Of a stretch of 64,000 nt of DNA, positions 8,860-17,116 are shown one piece after another (within the stretch, counting starts at the first letter, position 1; each line of letters begins with the position of its first letter). The DNA is taken from the NCBI RefSeq assembly GCF_030733265.1, contig NZ_JASHJI010000011.1:1-64000 (forward strand), read 5' to 3'. Source of the DNA: Roseibium sp. MMSF_3412 (GTDB lineage Bacteria; Pseudomonadota; Alphaproteobacteria; Rhizobiales; Stappiaceae). The notes below the pieces were generated by a model. That model saw only the letters and a program-made list of their open reading frames with translations. It was not told the origin of the DNA and made no database searches. A program made the translations under genes and the position numbers.

Positions 8860-10266
8860 TTACCCGAACGCCCGGCGGAGCGCCGGGATGCGTTTCACGA
8901 CCAGGTAATCAAGCGCAAGTACGCCAAGCAGCGTGACCCCGGCGAGCGGGAAGGCCAGCGACACTGCCAGCATCAGGATCATCGCGCCGCGCCAATGCGG
9001 CAGGTCATCCGGCGTCTTCGGCGCAAAGACACGCAGGGCCGCGCCCTTCGGGCGGCGCATCCACCACATGACGACACCGCTGACGGACAGGAAGATCACC
9101 GACAGGCAGACGAACGTGTTGAGAACGAGGTTCCAGAGCCCCATGAGACCCATGTGAAACGGGATGCCGACGGCCATTGCCTTGCCCGCCGCCGAATAGT
9201 CGGCGAAAGCGACATTCGCAAGAACCTTGCCGGTATACTGGTCGACGTGAACCGTCCGGTCGGAGAACGGATCTTCCGCGTCGGCACTCATCGTGTCCTG
9301 ATTGATGGTCCACACACCGGCTTCGCTGCGCGGATAGGCGATGCGGTAGCGGGCATTGAAGCCGATCGATGCGGCGAGGGCCGCGACACTGTCGATATCA
9401 ACAGGCGCTCCTGGTGCCGTTCCCGCAACGCCGGCCTCGGACCCGGAGGCCGGCATTTGTGTCTGTTCCAGGGCCCAGGGCTGATCTGAGACCGCGCCAT
9501 GGTTCATGGAGGCATGGGTTTCGTCCGAAAGCGGGACGTTGTCCCATTTCTCCGCCGGAAACGTGCTCCAGGCCTGCACGATCTTGCCGCCCCAGATTCC
9601 GGTCCAGGCCATTCCGGTGATCAGGAAGGCGAGCAGGAACACCGAGACATAGATCCCGATGTTCACATGCAGCGTCTTCCAGAGCGCCCTTCCCCTTTGG
9701 CGCAGATCGGGGACGAACGCTTGTATCAGGGACATGTCCCTGGGCCACCAGAGATATATGCCCGTGATGATCAGGACGATGGCAAGACCCGCTGCGATTT
9801 CCAGAAAGCGGTCCCCCGGTGTCCCGAGCAACAGGTCGCTGTGGATGCCGTCGGCGAAATCGTACCAGCCCTGCCGCCGGTCCCAGCTTTCAACGACGCC
9901 GCCGGAATAAGGATCAACGGCGACCATGGACTGGGTGCCGTCATGGGTAATCCGGAAAACGGAAACGCTGTTTTCCGACCGGCCCTTGAGCCATTCGACA
10001 AGGGTGCTGCCGGGCTGGTTCGCCAATGCGGCTTCGGCCTGATCGGACACGCTCAAGGCAACCGGATTTTCGGGAACCTGGACGGTGATCTTCTCGCCAT
10101 CGCGGCCATCAACGAAGCCGATATACATCATCATCATGCCGGTGACGGCAAGGGTCGTGAGAAAGGGAATGACGAAGAGGCCGGCGTAGAAGTGCCAGCG
10201 CCATGCGGCCAGGTAGAACCGGCTGGGTGCGGACGTGCTGGTGCCGTCCCGGGAATAGGTGCTCAT
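8860..10266 (-). CDS. PepSY-domain integral membrane protein
   Basis: 468 aa of the PepSY-associated TM family (PiuB-like). An N-terminal helix (FYAGLFVIPFLTTLAVTGMMMM) is followed by a periplasmic PepSY segment with VDPYSGGVVESWDRRQGWYDF, three further hydrophobic helices, and the IHSDLLLGTPGDRFLEIAAG loop typical of the family. Relatives lie next to TonB receptors and act in siderophore or iron reduction and uptake, or as respiratory flavin reductase partners; the role here is not shown. The gene for a small DUF2946-like protein ends about 80 bp upstream on the same strand, so the two are probably one unit. Confidence 0.85.
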   Translation of the reverse strand: MSTYSRDGTSTSAPSRFYLAAWRWHFYAGLFVIPFLTTLAVTGMMMMYIGFVDGRDGEKITVQVPENPVALSVSDQAEAALANQPGSTLVEWLKGRSENSVSVFRITHDGTQSMVAVDPYSGGVVESWDRRQGWYDFADGIHSDLLLGTPGDRFLEIAAGLAIVLIITGIYLWWPRDMSLIQAFVPDLRQRGRALWKTLHVNIGIYVSVFLLAFLITGMAWTGIWGGKIVQAWSTFPAEKWDNVPLSDETHASMNHGAVSDQPWALEQTQMPASGSEAGVAGTAPGAPVDIDSVAALAASIGFNARYRIAYPRSEAGVWTINQDTMSADAEDPFSDRTVHVDQYTGKVLANVAFADYSAAGKAMAVGIPFHMGLMGLWNLVLNTFVCLSVIFLSVSGVVMWWMRRPKGAALRVFAPKTPDDLPHWRGAMILMLAVSLAFPLAGVTLLGVLALDYLVVKRIPALRRAFG

Positions 10267-10346
10267 GGATGCTCCAACGCGAGCGGGCAGCCCGCCTGAC
10301 GAGGCGGCTGGGCTCGCTTCATGATGTTTCGTGGATTGATTGTCGC

Positions 10347-10793
10347 TCAGATCCAGCGCGGTGGAGCACGGGCACCGAGACGGCCCGGCGCGGCGACCGG
10401 AGGCAAGCCGGATTCGCGTTTCGCCAGAACCTTGTGCGGTCCTTCAAGGCGCGCACGCAGTTCAATTCCCTCGCCGGCTCCCAGGAAAGATCCCACACCT
10501 GCAAAGAGACAATGATCTGTGGAATTCGACCCTTCCGGGCCATCAGGCAGCGCGGGGACAATGTCCCCGTCCGCGTCCAGCGCGACGGTCCGGTGGCCTT
10601 CGGGCGTACAGATCGTGACCGTGAAGGTTCCATCGGCCTGAACGCGCGGCATGTATCCGTTGGGTATCAGGGAAACGAGCAGGAACGGCGTCACCGCCAG
10701 CAAGAATGCTGCGATCCTCACTTCCGGAAGTATCTGCCGGAAAGCTCTCACGCCAAGATTGCCCACATACCCAAGATTTACCCTCACGCGCAT
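10347..10793 (-). CDS. DUF2946-like membrane-anchored protein
   Basis: 148 aa from ATG 10793 (a TTG start at 10805 is also open). One hydrophobic segment (IAAFLLAVTPFLLVSLIPNGYMP) is followed by a probable periplasmic region with the DUF2946-type arrangement FTVTICTPEGHRTV...DHCLFAG, a Cys then a His-Cys pair. DUF2946 proteins often occur beside metal-uptake or copper genes. Here it precedes the PepSY gene on the same strand, suggesting a joint role in metal or metallophore handling. The last 40 residues are Arg/Pro/Gly-rich and show no domain. Confidence 0.62.
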   Translation of the reverse strand: MRVRVNLGYVGNLGVRAFRQILPEVRIAAFLLAVTPFLLVSLIPNGYMPRVQADGTFTVTICTPEGHRTVALDADGDIVPALPDGPEGSNSTDHCLFAGVGSFLGAGEGIELRARLEGPHKVLAKRESGLPPVAAPGRLGARAPPRWI

Positions 10794-11089
10794 GCTTAAC
10801 CACAAATTCTGCGGCTGTCATCAACTGTTGTCTGTTTCGACCAATGGATGTCGTTTTCGCGCTTGATCGCCTGGAACAGCTCCCCTAGATTGCCGCGACC
10901 TGACGGCGTCCTATCAGGGACTGAAAGCGATTCTGGATGCGGTTGACCCACACAGGGGACCAATGCCGGAGCTGTCCAAGGCACTTGCAGAGCGGCCGTT
11001 TTCCGGCCGGCTGATTGTCCGTGTTTGCTTTCGTCTTCCGATTCCGCCGCCGTCGATTGCCTGCAGGCGCCTGTCATTGGGAGAGAAGA
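10794..11089. other. divergent promoter region between PepSY and cob genes
   Basis: This 296-bp stretch separates two divergent transcription units. I looked for a cobalamin riboswitch because the downstream operon makes corrin, but found neither the B12-box (AGCC.GGGA.. core) nor the conserved GCCACTG on either strand. A GC-rich inverted pair near GGCCGTTTTCCGGCCGG (10991-11008) is the only notable structure. Confidence 0.4.
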
Positions 11090-11332
11090 ATGAGCCACCG
11101 GATACACCTCACCGGACTTCTGACCGTATTTATGCCGTCAACCGCCTTTGCCCATGGCGGCCATCTCGGCGAACTGGCCGGGCATTCGCACTGGATCGGC
11201 GTTGCAGCCGTCGCGGGTGCCGCGCTGGTAGCCGGCCTTGTCGCGTTGAAGGACCGGAAGAAAAAAGACGCCGAGGACACCCCTGAGGCAGAGGCCGCAG
11301 ACGACGAGACCGCCGGGGAAGCCGCGCAATGA
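11090..11332 (+). CDS. small His-containing membrane protein (DUF6732-like)
   Basis: 80 aa with a signal-like first segment ending at AFAHGG, then HGGHLGELAGHSHW, one transmembrane helix (IGVAAVAGAALVAGLVAL) and an acidic tail (EDTPEAEAADDETAGEAAQ). I chose ATG 11090 because a strong GGGAGAGAAG lies just upstream. The stop overlaps the cbiX ATG (ATGA at 11329), so it heads the corrin operon. His clusters near the membrane suggest metal binding, and a cobalt role is plausible from position only. It resembles the short DUF6732 family as I recall it, and no function is known. Confidence 0.65.
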   Translation: MSHRIHLTGLLTVFMPSTAFAHGGHLGELAGHSHWIGVAAVAGAALVAGLVALKDRKKKDAEDTPEAEAADDETAGEAAQ

Positions 11333-12444
11333 GCGAAAAACTCGGATTGATGATTTGCGGCCACGGTAGCCGCAACAAGGGCGCCGTCAAGCAGTTCGCG
11401 CAGCTTGCCGAAGGCCTGACGGCGCGGTTCCCGGACTGGCCGGTCGAATACGGTTATCTGGAATTCGCCAATCCTGTCATCCACGACGGTCTGAACAAAC
11501 TGCGCGAGCAGGGGTGCACCCGCGTTCTGGCCGTGCCGGGCATGCTTTTTGCCGCCGGCCATGCCAAGAATGACATTCCATCGGTCCTGAACACCTATCA
11601 GGCCATGCATCCGGAGATGAAAATCTCGTACGGACGGGAACTTGCCGTCGATACGCGCATGGTCAAGGCGGCAGCCGCCCGCATCCAGGCCGCGATCGAC
11701 GAGGCGGACAGCGACGTTCCGCTTCATGAAACGCTTCTGATGGTCGTCGGGCGCGGCGCATCCGATCCGGATGCCAACTCGAACGTCACCAAGATCACAC
11801 GTCTGCTCTGGGAAGGCTTCGGCTTCGGCTGGGCGGAAACGTGTTATTCCGGTGTCACCTTTCCGCTTGTCGGGCCCGGCCTCGAACATGCGGCCAGGCT
11901 CGGTTACAAGCGCATCATCGTGTTTCCCTATTTCCTCTTCACCGGTGTGCTGGTTCAAAGGATCTACAACACGGCCGACGAGATCGCGGCAAATCACCCG
12001 GAGATCGAGTTTCTCAAGGCAGGCTATCTCAATGACCATCCGCAGGTAATCGACACGATGGCGGACCGGGTGCAGGAAATCCTGCAGGGCGCCAACCTGA
12101 TGAACTGCCAGATGTGCAAGTACCGTGAACAGGTGCTCGGCTTCGAGGCGGAAGTGGGCCTGGCGCAGGAAAGCCATCATCATCACGTCGAGGGTCTTGG
12201 CGCGGAAGCAGAGTGCCAGCTCTGCGATGAGATCTGCACCGGGGCCTGTGAAAAACAGGTTCAGGCCGCAGGACATCATCATCACCACCATGATCACGGG
12301 CATGATCACGGGCATGATCACGGGCATCATCACCACCATCACGGCGACGGGCACAGTCACGATCACGACCATGGCCACCATCATCATCCCTACCCGCATG
12401 CGGATCATCCGCACGGGCCGAAATCACTGAAGCGCGAGGGATAA
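11329..12444 (+). CDS. cbiX: sirohydrochlorin cobaltochelatase CbiX with His-rich tail
   Basis: Inserts Co(II) into sirohydrochlorin, committing to early-cobalt cobalamin synthesis. The 371-aa product has two CbiX-type chelatase halves (LMICGHGSRNKGAV at residue 6; VGRGASDPDANSNVTK near 139; GVTFPLVGPGLEHA), a Cys motif MNCQMCKYR near residue 258, a second Cys group (CQLCDEICTGAC), and a tail of about 70 residues that is nearly half histidine in HDHGHDHG-type repeats. Long CbiX proteins with a C-terminal Cys site and His tail are known in the family, where they bind an Fe-S cluster or store metal. It overlaps the preceding gene by 4 bp and is followed by cobH after 6 bp. Confidence 0.92.
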   Translation: MSEKLGLMICGHGSRNKGAVKQFAQLAEGLTARFPDWPVEYGYLEFANPVIHDGLNKLREQGCTRVLAVPGMLFAAGHAKNDIPSVLNTYQAMHPEMKISYGRELAVDTRMVKAAAARIQAAIDEADSDVPLHETLLMVVGRGASDPDANSNVTKITRLLWEGFGFGWAETCYSGVTFPLVGPGLEHAARLGYKRIIVFPYFLFTGVLVQRIYNTADEIAANHPEIEFLKAGYLNDHPQVIDTMADRVQEILQGANLMNCQMCKYREQVLGFEAEVGLAQESHHHHVEGLGAEAECQLCDEICTGACEKQVQAAGHHHHHHDHGHDHGHDHGHHHHHHGDGHSHDHDHGHHHHPYPHADHPHGPKSLKREG

Positions 12445-12450
12445 GCGCCC

Positions 12451-13107
12451 GTGACCAGGCAGTCGTATCCGGCATACGCATATGAAAAGGACCCGTCGGC
12501 CATCTACCGGCAGTCTTTTTCCATCGTGCGCGGCGAGGCGGATCTTTCACATCTGCCGGACGACCTGCATGCCGTTGCCGTGCGGCTCATTCATGCCTGC
12601 GGCATGACCGATCTGCCGCAGGACCTTGCCTGGTCGGAGAACCTGACGGCTTCGGCGCAGCGGGCGTTCGGGAACGGTGCCGCCATCCTGTGTGATGTGG
12701 AAATGGTTTCCCACGGCATCATCCGGTCGCGCTTGCCGTCAACCTGCGACACTGTCTGCACGCTGAACGACACGCGTGTGCCGGAGATGGCAAAGCAGCT
12801 TGGCACGACGCGATCGGCTGCTGCCGTCAACCTTTGGCATGACCGTCTCGACGGCGCTGTCGTTGCCATCGGCAACGCGCCGACAGCGCTGTTCCATCTC
12901 CTGGAGACGATTGCAGCCGGTGGGCCAAAACCTGCTCTTGTGCTCGGTTTTCCCGTCGGCTTCGTCGGTGCAGCCGAATCCAAGGACGCGCTCATCGACA
13001 ACCCGTTCGGAGTTCCCTATCTCGCAATCAGGGGCCGGCGCGGCGGATCGGCGATGGCGGCGGCCGCCGTCAATGCACTGGCCGCAGGACTGCCGGAGGA
13101 AGGGTGA
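12451..13107 (+). CDS. cobH: precorrin-8X methylmutase (CobH/CbiC)
   Basis: Moves the C-11 methyl group to C-12, giving (cobalt-)hydrogenobyrinate. 218 aa, full length for the family, with YEKDPSAIYRQSFSIV at the N-terminus, conserved RLIHACGM near residue 45 (catalytic His), CDVEMVSHGI, and C-terminal LVLGFPVGFVGAAESKDAL. The start is GTG 12451, with GAGGGATAA upstream. It lies between cbiX and a small unknown gene in the corrin operon. Confidence 0.94.
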   Translation: MTRQSYPAYAYEKDPSAIYRQSFSIVRGEADLSHLPDDLHAVAVRLIHACGMTDLPQDLAWSENLTASAQRAFGNGAAILCDVEMVSHGIIRSRLPSTCDTVCTLNDTRVPEMAKQLGTTRSAAAVNLWHDRLDGAVVAIGNAPTALFHLLETIAAGGPKPALVLGFPVGFVGAAESKDALIDNPFGVPYLAIRGRRGGSAMAAAAVNALAAGLPEEG

Positions 13108-13108
13108 A

Positions 13109-13357
13109 ATGACGGGGCCGGAAGAGCGCAAGGATCTGAAATCCATCAGAGCGGGAAAGCCCATGCGCTCGCGCGGGTTCCTGTCGCATTCCGGCGGCCA
13201 GTCCGGACCAGACGGCGAAACTGCAGGCGGAAGCACGGCAAGTCCGGCGAGCCGGAAATCGCAGGGAATGAAGCAAGCTGTGCCTCAAACGGACGCCAAA
13301 CCGCGTGAGCTCACGCCCAAGACCACGACCAAACCCTACCGGCTGGAGGACACATGA
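13109..13357 (+). CDS. 82-aa protein of unknown function inside the corrin operon
   Basis: An ATG one base after the cobH stop, preceded by GGAGGAAGGG, opens an 82-codon frame whose TGA overlaps the cobL ATG (ATGA at 13354). Tight coupling on both sides argues that it is a real gene. The product is basic and hydrophilic, has no hydrophobic segment, and is rich in Gly, Ser, Thr, Pro, Lys and Arg, with a short motif-like IRAGKPMRSRGF. It looks disordered. I do not recognise a family. A role as an assembly or scaffold peptide for corrin enzymes is only a guess. Confidence 0.6.
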   Translation: MTGPEERKDLKSIRAGKPMRSRGFLSHSGGQSGPDGETAGGSTASPASRKSQGMKQAVPQTDAKPRELTPKTTTKPYRLEDT

Positions 13358-14553
13358 GTCTCCCCTGGCTGACGCTCGTCGGGATCGGCGAGGACGGCGT
13401 ACTGGCACCCGGTGGTCACGAGGCCCTGGCCCGCGCCGACGTTGTTTATGGCGGCGCGCGGCACCTGGCGCTCGCGGGCGATCTTTCTGCCGAGAAACGG
13501 ACCTGGCCGTCTCCTTTCGCCGATGTATTCAACACCCTTGAAACGCTCAAATCCCGGCAGGTTGCCGTGCTGGCGACAGGCGATCCGATGTGGTTCGGCA
13601 TAGGATCATCGCTTGTGCAGCGCTTCGCCCCGCAGGCGCTGACCGTTCTGCCGTCCCTGTCCGCCTTCCAGCTCGCCGCCTCGCGCATGAGCTGGCCTCT
13701 TCAGGACTGCGAGTGTCTTTCCGTGCACGGCCGGCCGGTGGATCTGTTGCGCAGTGCGCTTTACCCGGGCGCGCGCCTTCTCCTTCTGACGAGCGGTGAG
13801 GAAACGCCCCGGCAGGTCGCGGATCTGCTGGCGGACGAAGGCTACGGCCGCACCCGGATGACCGCACTTGAACATCTTGGCGGCGAGAAAGAACGCCGGA
13901 CAAGCGGCAATGCCGAAGACTGGTCTGGCGATGTTGCCGCTTTTCACACGCTGGCTCTCGACGTCATCGCCGATCCGGGCACGCGACTGCGTGCCCGCGT
14001 GCCCGGCCTTTCCGACGATGTCTTCCGCCATGACGGCAAGATGACCAAACAGGATATCCGAGCCGTTACCCTCGCCGAACTGAAACCCCACCCGGGCGCT
14101 CTTTTGTGGGATATCGGCGCGGGGTGCGGATCGGTCGCCATCGAATGGCTGCGTGCCGCCAACCGGACCCGTGCGATCGGCCTTGAACCTCATGCAGAAC
14201 GGCGCGCAATGGCGGCGGAAAACGCAATTGCCCTTGGTGTGCCCCATCTTGAGCTTCTTGATGCGACCGCCCCTGACGGCCTCGACGGCCTGGTCCGACC
14301 GGACGCTGTCTTCATCGGCGGCGGGCTAACTGCGCCCGGTGTCGTCGAAACGTCGCTTGAAGCGCTTCCTGCCGGTGGCAGGCTTGTCGCGAATGCCGTG
14401 ACACTGGAAAGCGAGGCGGTTCTTCTTGCCGCCTATCAGACGCATGGCGGCGTCTTGAAAAAACTCTCCGTCCACCGGGCAAGCCCTGTCGGCGGTTTGA
14501 CCGGCTGGCGGCCGCTGATGCCGGTAACGCAATGGAGCCTTGAAAAGCCATGA
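13354..14553 (+). CDS. cobL: precorrin-6Y C5,15-methyltransferase, decarboxylating (CobL/CbiET)
   Basis: Bifunctional enzyme methylating C-5 and C-15 and removing the C-12 acetate carboxyl. Of 399 aa, the first ~200 form a CbiE-type tetrapyrrole methylase domain (LVGIGEDGVLAPGG; LATGDPMWFGIGSS; GARLLLLTSGEETP). The second half is a CbiT-type class I methyltransferase (FRHDGKMTKQDIRAVTLAEL; LLWDIGAGCGSVAIEW; VFIGGGL). The length matches fused CobL. It overlaps both neighbours by 4 bp. Confidence 0.94.
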   Translation: MSLPWLTLVGIGEDGVLAPGGHEALARADVVYGGARHLALAGDLSAEKRTWPSPFADVFNTLETLKSRQVAVLATGDPMWFGIGSSLVQRFAPQALTVLPSLSAFQLAASRMSWPLQDCECLSVHGRPVDLLRSALYPGARLLLLTSGEETPRQVADLLADEGYGRTRMTALEHLGGEKERRTSGNAEDWSGDVAAFHTLALDVIADPGTRLRARVPGLSDDVFRHDGKMTKQDIRAVTLAELKPHPGALLWDIGAGCGSVAIEWLRAANRTRAIGLEPHAERRAMAAENAIALGVPHLELLDATAPDGLDGLVRPDAVFIGGGLTAPGVVETSLEALPAGGRLVANAVTLESEAVLLAAYQTHGGVLKKLSVHRASPVGGLTGWRPLMPVTQWSLEKP

Positions 14554-15275
14554 GCGGAACCCTCTACGGTATCGGCCTCGGCCCCGGCGATCCGGAGCTG
14601 ATGACGCTGAAGGCCCATAGGCTGATTTCCTCGGCGGAGGTCGTTGCCTATCCTGCGCCGGACACGGGCGAGAGCTTTGCCCGCTCGATCGCCGCGTCGA
14701 CCATCCCGCTGGACGCGCGCGAGATCCCGATCGTGGTCCCCATGCGGGTCGAACGTTTTCCGGCCCAGGAGATATATGACAAGGCTGCAGCCGAGATCGC
14801 CGAGGTACTTTCTGCCGGTGTCGATGTCGTCACGCTGTGCGAGGGCGATCCGTTCTTCTACGGCTCCTTCATGTATCTGTTCGAACGGCTTTGCGACCGC
14901 TTCGACATCGAAGTCGTGCCAGGCGTAACCTCGCTGACGGCCTGCGCGGCGCAGCTTCAACGTCCGCTGACTTCGCGGAACGATGTTCTCACGGTCATAC
15001 CCGGCCCGCTTCCGGATGCCGCGATCGAGCAAAAGATTGAAGAGGCGCAGGCTGTCGCCATCATGAAGGTCGGCCGGCATCTTTCCCGCCTCAGGGCGCT
15101 GCTCGATCGCATGGGCCTTCTGGAGCAAGCCGGCTATGTCGAGCGGGCCAGCCTTGCGAAGCAAAAGGTGCATCGGCTGATTGACCTCGACGCGGAAACC
15201 GCACCCTATTTTTCCATGATCCTCATTTACAAGGGAGACGAAGCGTGGACGCTTCCCCCATCCTATTCGTCCTGA
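14550..15275 (+). CDS. cobI: precorrin-2 C20-methyltransferase (CobI/CbiL)
   Basis: SAM-dependent methylation at C-20 of (cobalt-)precorrin-2. 241 aa, full-length tetrapyrrole methylase: GIGLGPGDPELMTLKA at the N-terminus, VVTLCEGDPFFYGSFMYLF near residue 95, VVPGVTSLTACAA, and AVAIMKVGRHLSRLRALL near 165. Overlaps cobL by 4 bp and the next gene by 31 bp. Confidence 0.94.
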   Translation: MSGTLYGIGLGPGDPELMTLKAHRLISSAEVVAYPAPDTGESFARSIAASTIPLDAREIPIVVPMRVERFPAQEIYDKAAAEIAEVLSAGVDVVTLCEGDPFFYGSFMYLFERLCDRFDIEVVPGVTSLTACAAQLQRPLTSRNDVLTVIPGPLPDAAIEQKIEEAQAVAIMKVGRHLSRLRALLDRMGLLEQAGYVERASLAKQKVHRLIDLDAETAPYFSMILIYKGDEAWTLPPSYSS

Positions 15276-17116
15276 ACCAGGCAGGGCTGGACACGGCAGA
15301 AGATGTCGCGCGCCGCTTTTCAACGGCGCGTATCCACGGTCTGGCCGGCCGGGTGCCGACAGCCGACACCCAGTTCAATGAAACGATCGAACACCTGCAA
15401 CTGCTGTTCAAGGCCGGGCACCCGATCGTCGGGTTTTGCGCAAGCGGCATTCTGATCCGGGCGCTTGCGCCTATCCTCGGCGACAAACGCACCGAGCCGC
15501 CGGTGATCGCGGTTTCCGAAGACGGCTCCAGCATCGTGCCGCTGCTCGGTGGCCATCGCGGTGCCAACGAACTGGCGCGGATCCTGGCGAAGTCTTTGCG
15601 CGGCCATGCGGCCATCACCACGGCCGGGGATACAAAGCTCGGGATTGCCCTCGATGTGCCGCCCAGGGGCTGGGTGCTGGCCAATCCGGAAGACGCCAAA
15701 CCGGTCATGGCCGAACTGCTGTCCGGTGCGGATGTGCGTCTGGAGGGGACGGCGGACTGGCTTGCCAGCGCTGATCTCAAAACTTCCGAGGACGCCGCGA
15801 TTGTCCTGACGGCCACCGAAAAACCGATCGAAGGCGGGCCGACGCAGCTTGTCTATCATCCTCAAAAATACGCCGTCGGTGCGGGCTGTGCCCGCTATTG
15901 CGATCCGAAGGAACTCATCGATCTTGTCGAAACCCAGTTGGCTGACGCAGGCATTGCCAGGGGAGCCGTTGCCTGCGTGACGACAATTGAACTGAAGTCC
16001 GATGAAACGGCGGTCCTTGAGCTCGCCGCGCATCTGGGGGTGCCGCTTCGTGTCTTTTCGGCAGTGGAACTCCAGCGCGAGACACCGCGGCTCAAGAACC
16101 CTTCCAATATCGTCTTTCAGGAAGTCGGCTGCCACGGCGTGTCGGAAGGCGCCTCGCTTGCAGCTTCCGGCCCGTTCGGTTCGCTCGTCGTTGAAAAACA
16201 GAAAACGGAGAACGCGACCTGCGCAATCGCGCGCGCGCCGCAACCGATTGACCCGGACACCATCGGCCGTGCCCGCGGTCATCTGTCGGTGATCGGCATC
16301 GGGCCGGGCAAGGACGACTGGCGGACGCCCGAAGCCACGAAACTCCTGGCGGAAGCCACAGACGTGGTCGGCTATTCGCTTTATCTCGATATCGTCGAGC
16401 CTCACATCACCGGCAAGAAGCACCATAATTTTCCGCTTGGCGCGGAAGAGGACCGGGTGCGGTTCGCACTGGAGGAAGCCGGCAAGGGCAAGAATGTTGC
16501 CCTGATCTCGTCCGGCGACGCCGGCATCTACGCGATGGGTGCGCTGGTCTACGAGCTGCTGCACCGGAACGAGGAATTCGGCGGTGTCTCGGATGCCGCC
16601 AAACGGGTCAGCGTTACCAATGCGCCGGGCATTTCGGCGCTTCAGGCGTGTTCGGCGCGGATCGGCGCACCGCTCGGGCACGATTTCTGCGCGATCTCGC
16701 TCTCCGATCTTCTGACCCCCTGGGAATCCATCGAGGCGCGGCTGAAGGCCGCCGCCGAAGGCGACTTCGTGATTGCGTTCTACAATCCGGTCTCCAAGCG
16801 CAGACGCACGCAACTTGCCACGGCGCGTGAGATCCTGCTTGAACACCGGCCACCGACAACACCCGTCGTTCTCGGCGTCAATCTCGGACGCCCGGAAGAG
16901 ACCTTGAAAGTCACCACGCTCGAAGCGCTCACTGTCGATGAAGTCGATATGCTCACCACGGTTCTGGTCGGTTCGTCCAACACGCGCGCAATCATGAAGG
17001 GCGATGGCAGCATTTTCGTCTATACACCGCGCGGCTACGCCAAGCGGATCGACGCACCGAAACCGGACAGCGCCGAGACCGCACCGGAAACCGAAGAGGC
17101 AGTAGATATCCAATGA
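15245..17116 (+). CDS. cobJ: CbiG-CobJ fusion: cobalt-precorrin-5A hydrolase / precorrin-3B C17-methyltransferase
   Basis: 623 aa combining two corrin enzymes. Residues 1-330 are CbiG-like: the N-terminal and central part has GFCASGILIRALAP, DGSSIVPLLGGHRGANELA and ITTAGD, and the C-terminal CbiG/CobE part has VGAGCARYCDPKELIDLVE, TIELKSDE and FQEVGCHGVSEGAS. Residues ~340-600 are CobJ/CbiH-like: LSVIGIGPGKDDWRTPEA, VALISSGDAGIYAMG, NAPGISALQACSARIGAPLGHDFCAISLSD, and DFVIAFYNPVSKRR. CbiG opens the ring-A lactone in the cobalt-first pathway; CobJ/CbiH does ring contraction and C-17 methylation. The start is GTG 15245, inside the end of cobI. The stop overlaps cobM. Confidence 0.92.
   Translation: MDASPILFVLNQAGLDTAEDVARRFSTARIHGLAGRVPTADTQFNETIEHLQLLFKAGHPIVGFCASGILIRALAPILGDKRTEPPVIAVSEDGSSIVPLLGGHRGANELARILAKSLRGHAAITTAGDTKLGIALDVPPRGWVLANPEDAKPVMAELLSGADVRLEGTADWLASADLKTSEDAAIVLTATEKPIEGGPTQLVYHPQKYAVGAGCARYCDPKELIDLVETQLADAGIARGAVACVTTIELKSDETAVLELAAHLGVPLRVFSAVELQRETPRLKNPSNIVFQEVGCHGVSEGASLAASGPFGSLVVEKQKTENATCAIARAPQPIDPDTIGRARGHLSVIGIGPGKDDWRTPEATKLLAEATDVVGYSLYLDIVEPHITGKKHHNFPLGAEEDRVRFALEEAGKGKNVALISSGDAGIYAMGALVYELLHRNEEFGGVSDAAKRVSVTNAPGISALQACSARIGAPLGHDFCAISLSDLLTPWESIEARLKAAAEGDFVIAFYNPVSKRRRTQLATAREILLEHRPPTTPVVLGVNLGRPEETLKVTTLEALTVDEVDMLTTVLVGSSNTRAIMKGDGSIFVYTPRGYAKRIDAPKPDSAETAPETEEAVDIQ

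Noticed and set aside
10794..11089. Cobalamin riboswitch upstream of the corrin operon
   Set aside because: Neither the B12-box nor the GCCACTG core is present on either strand, here or in 21210-21339.
15320..17113. 597-codon frame opposite the CbiG-CobJ fusion
   Set aside because: Shadow frame; composition rich in Arg/Gly/His without motifs, while the plus strand encodes recognised enzymes.
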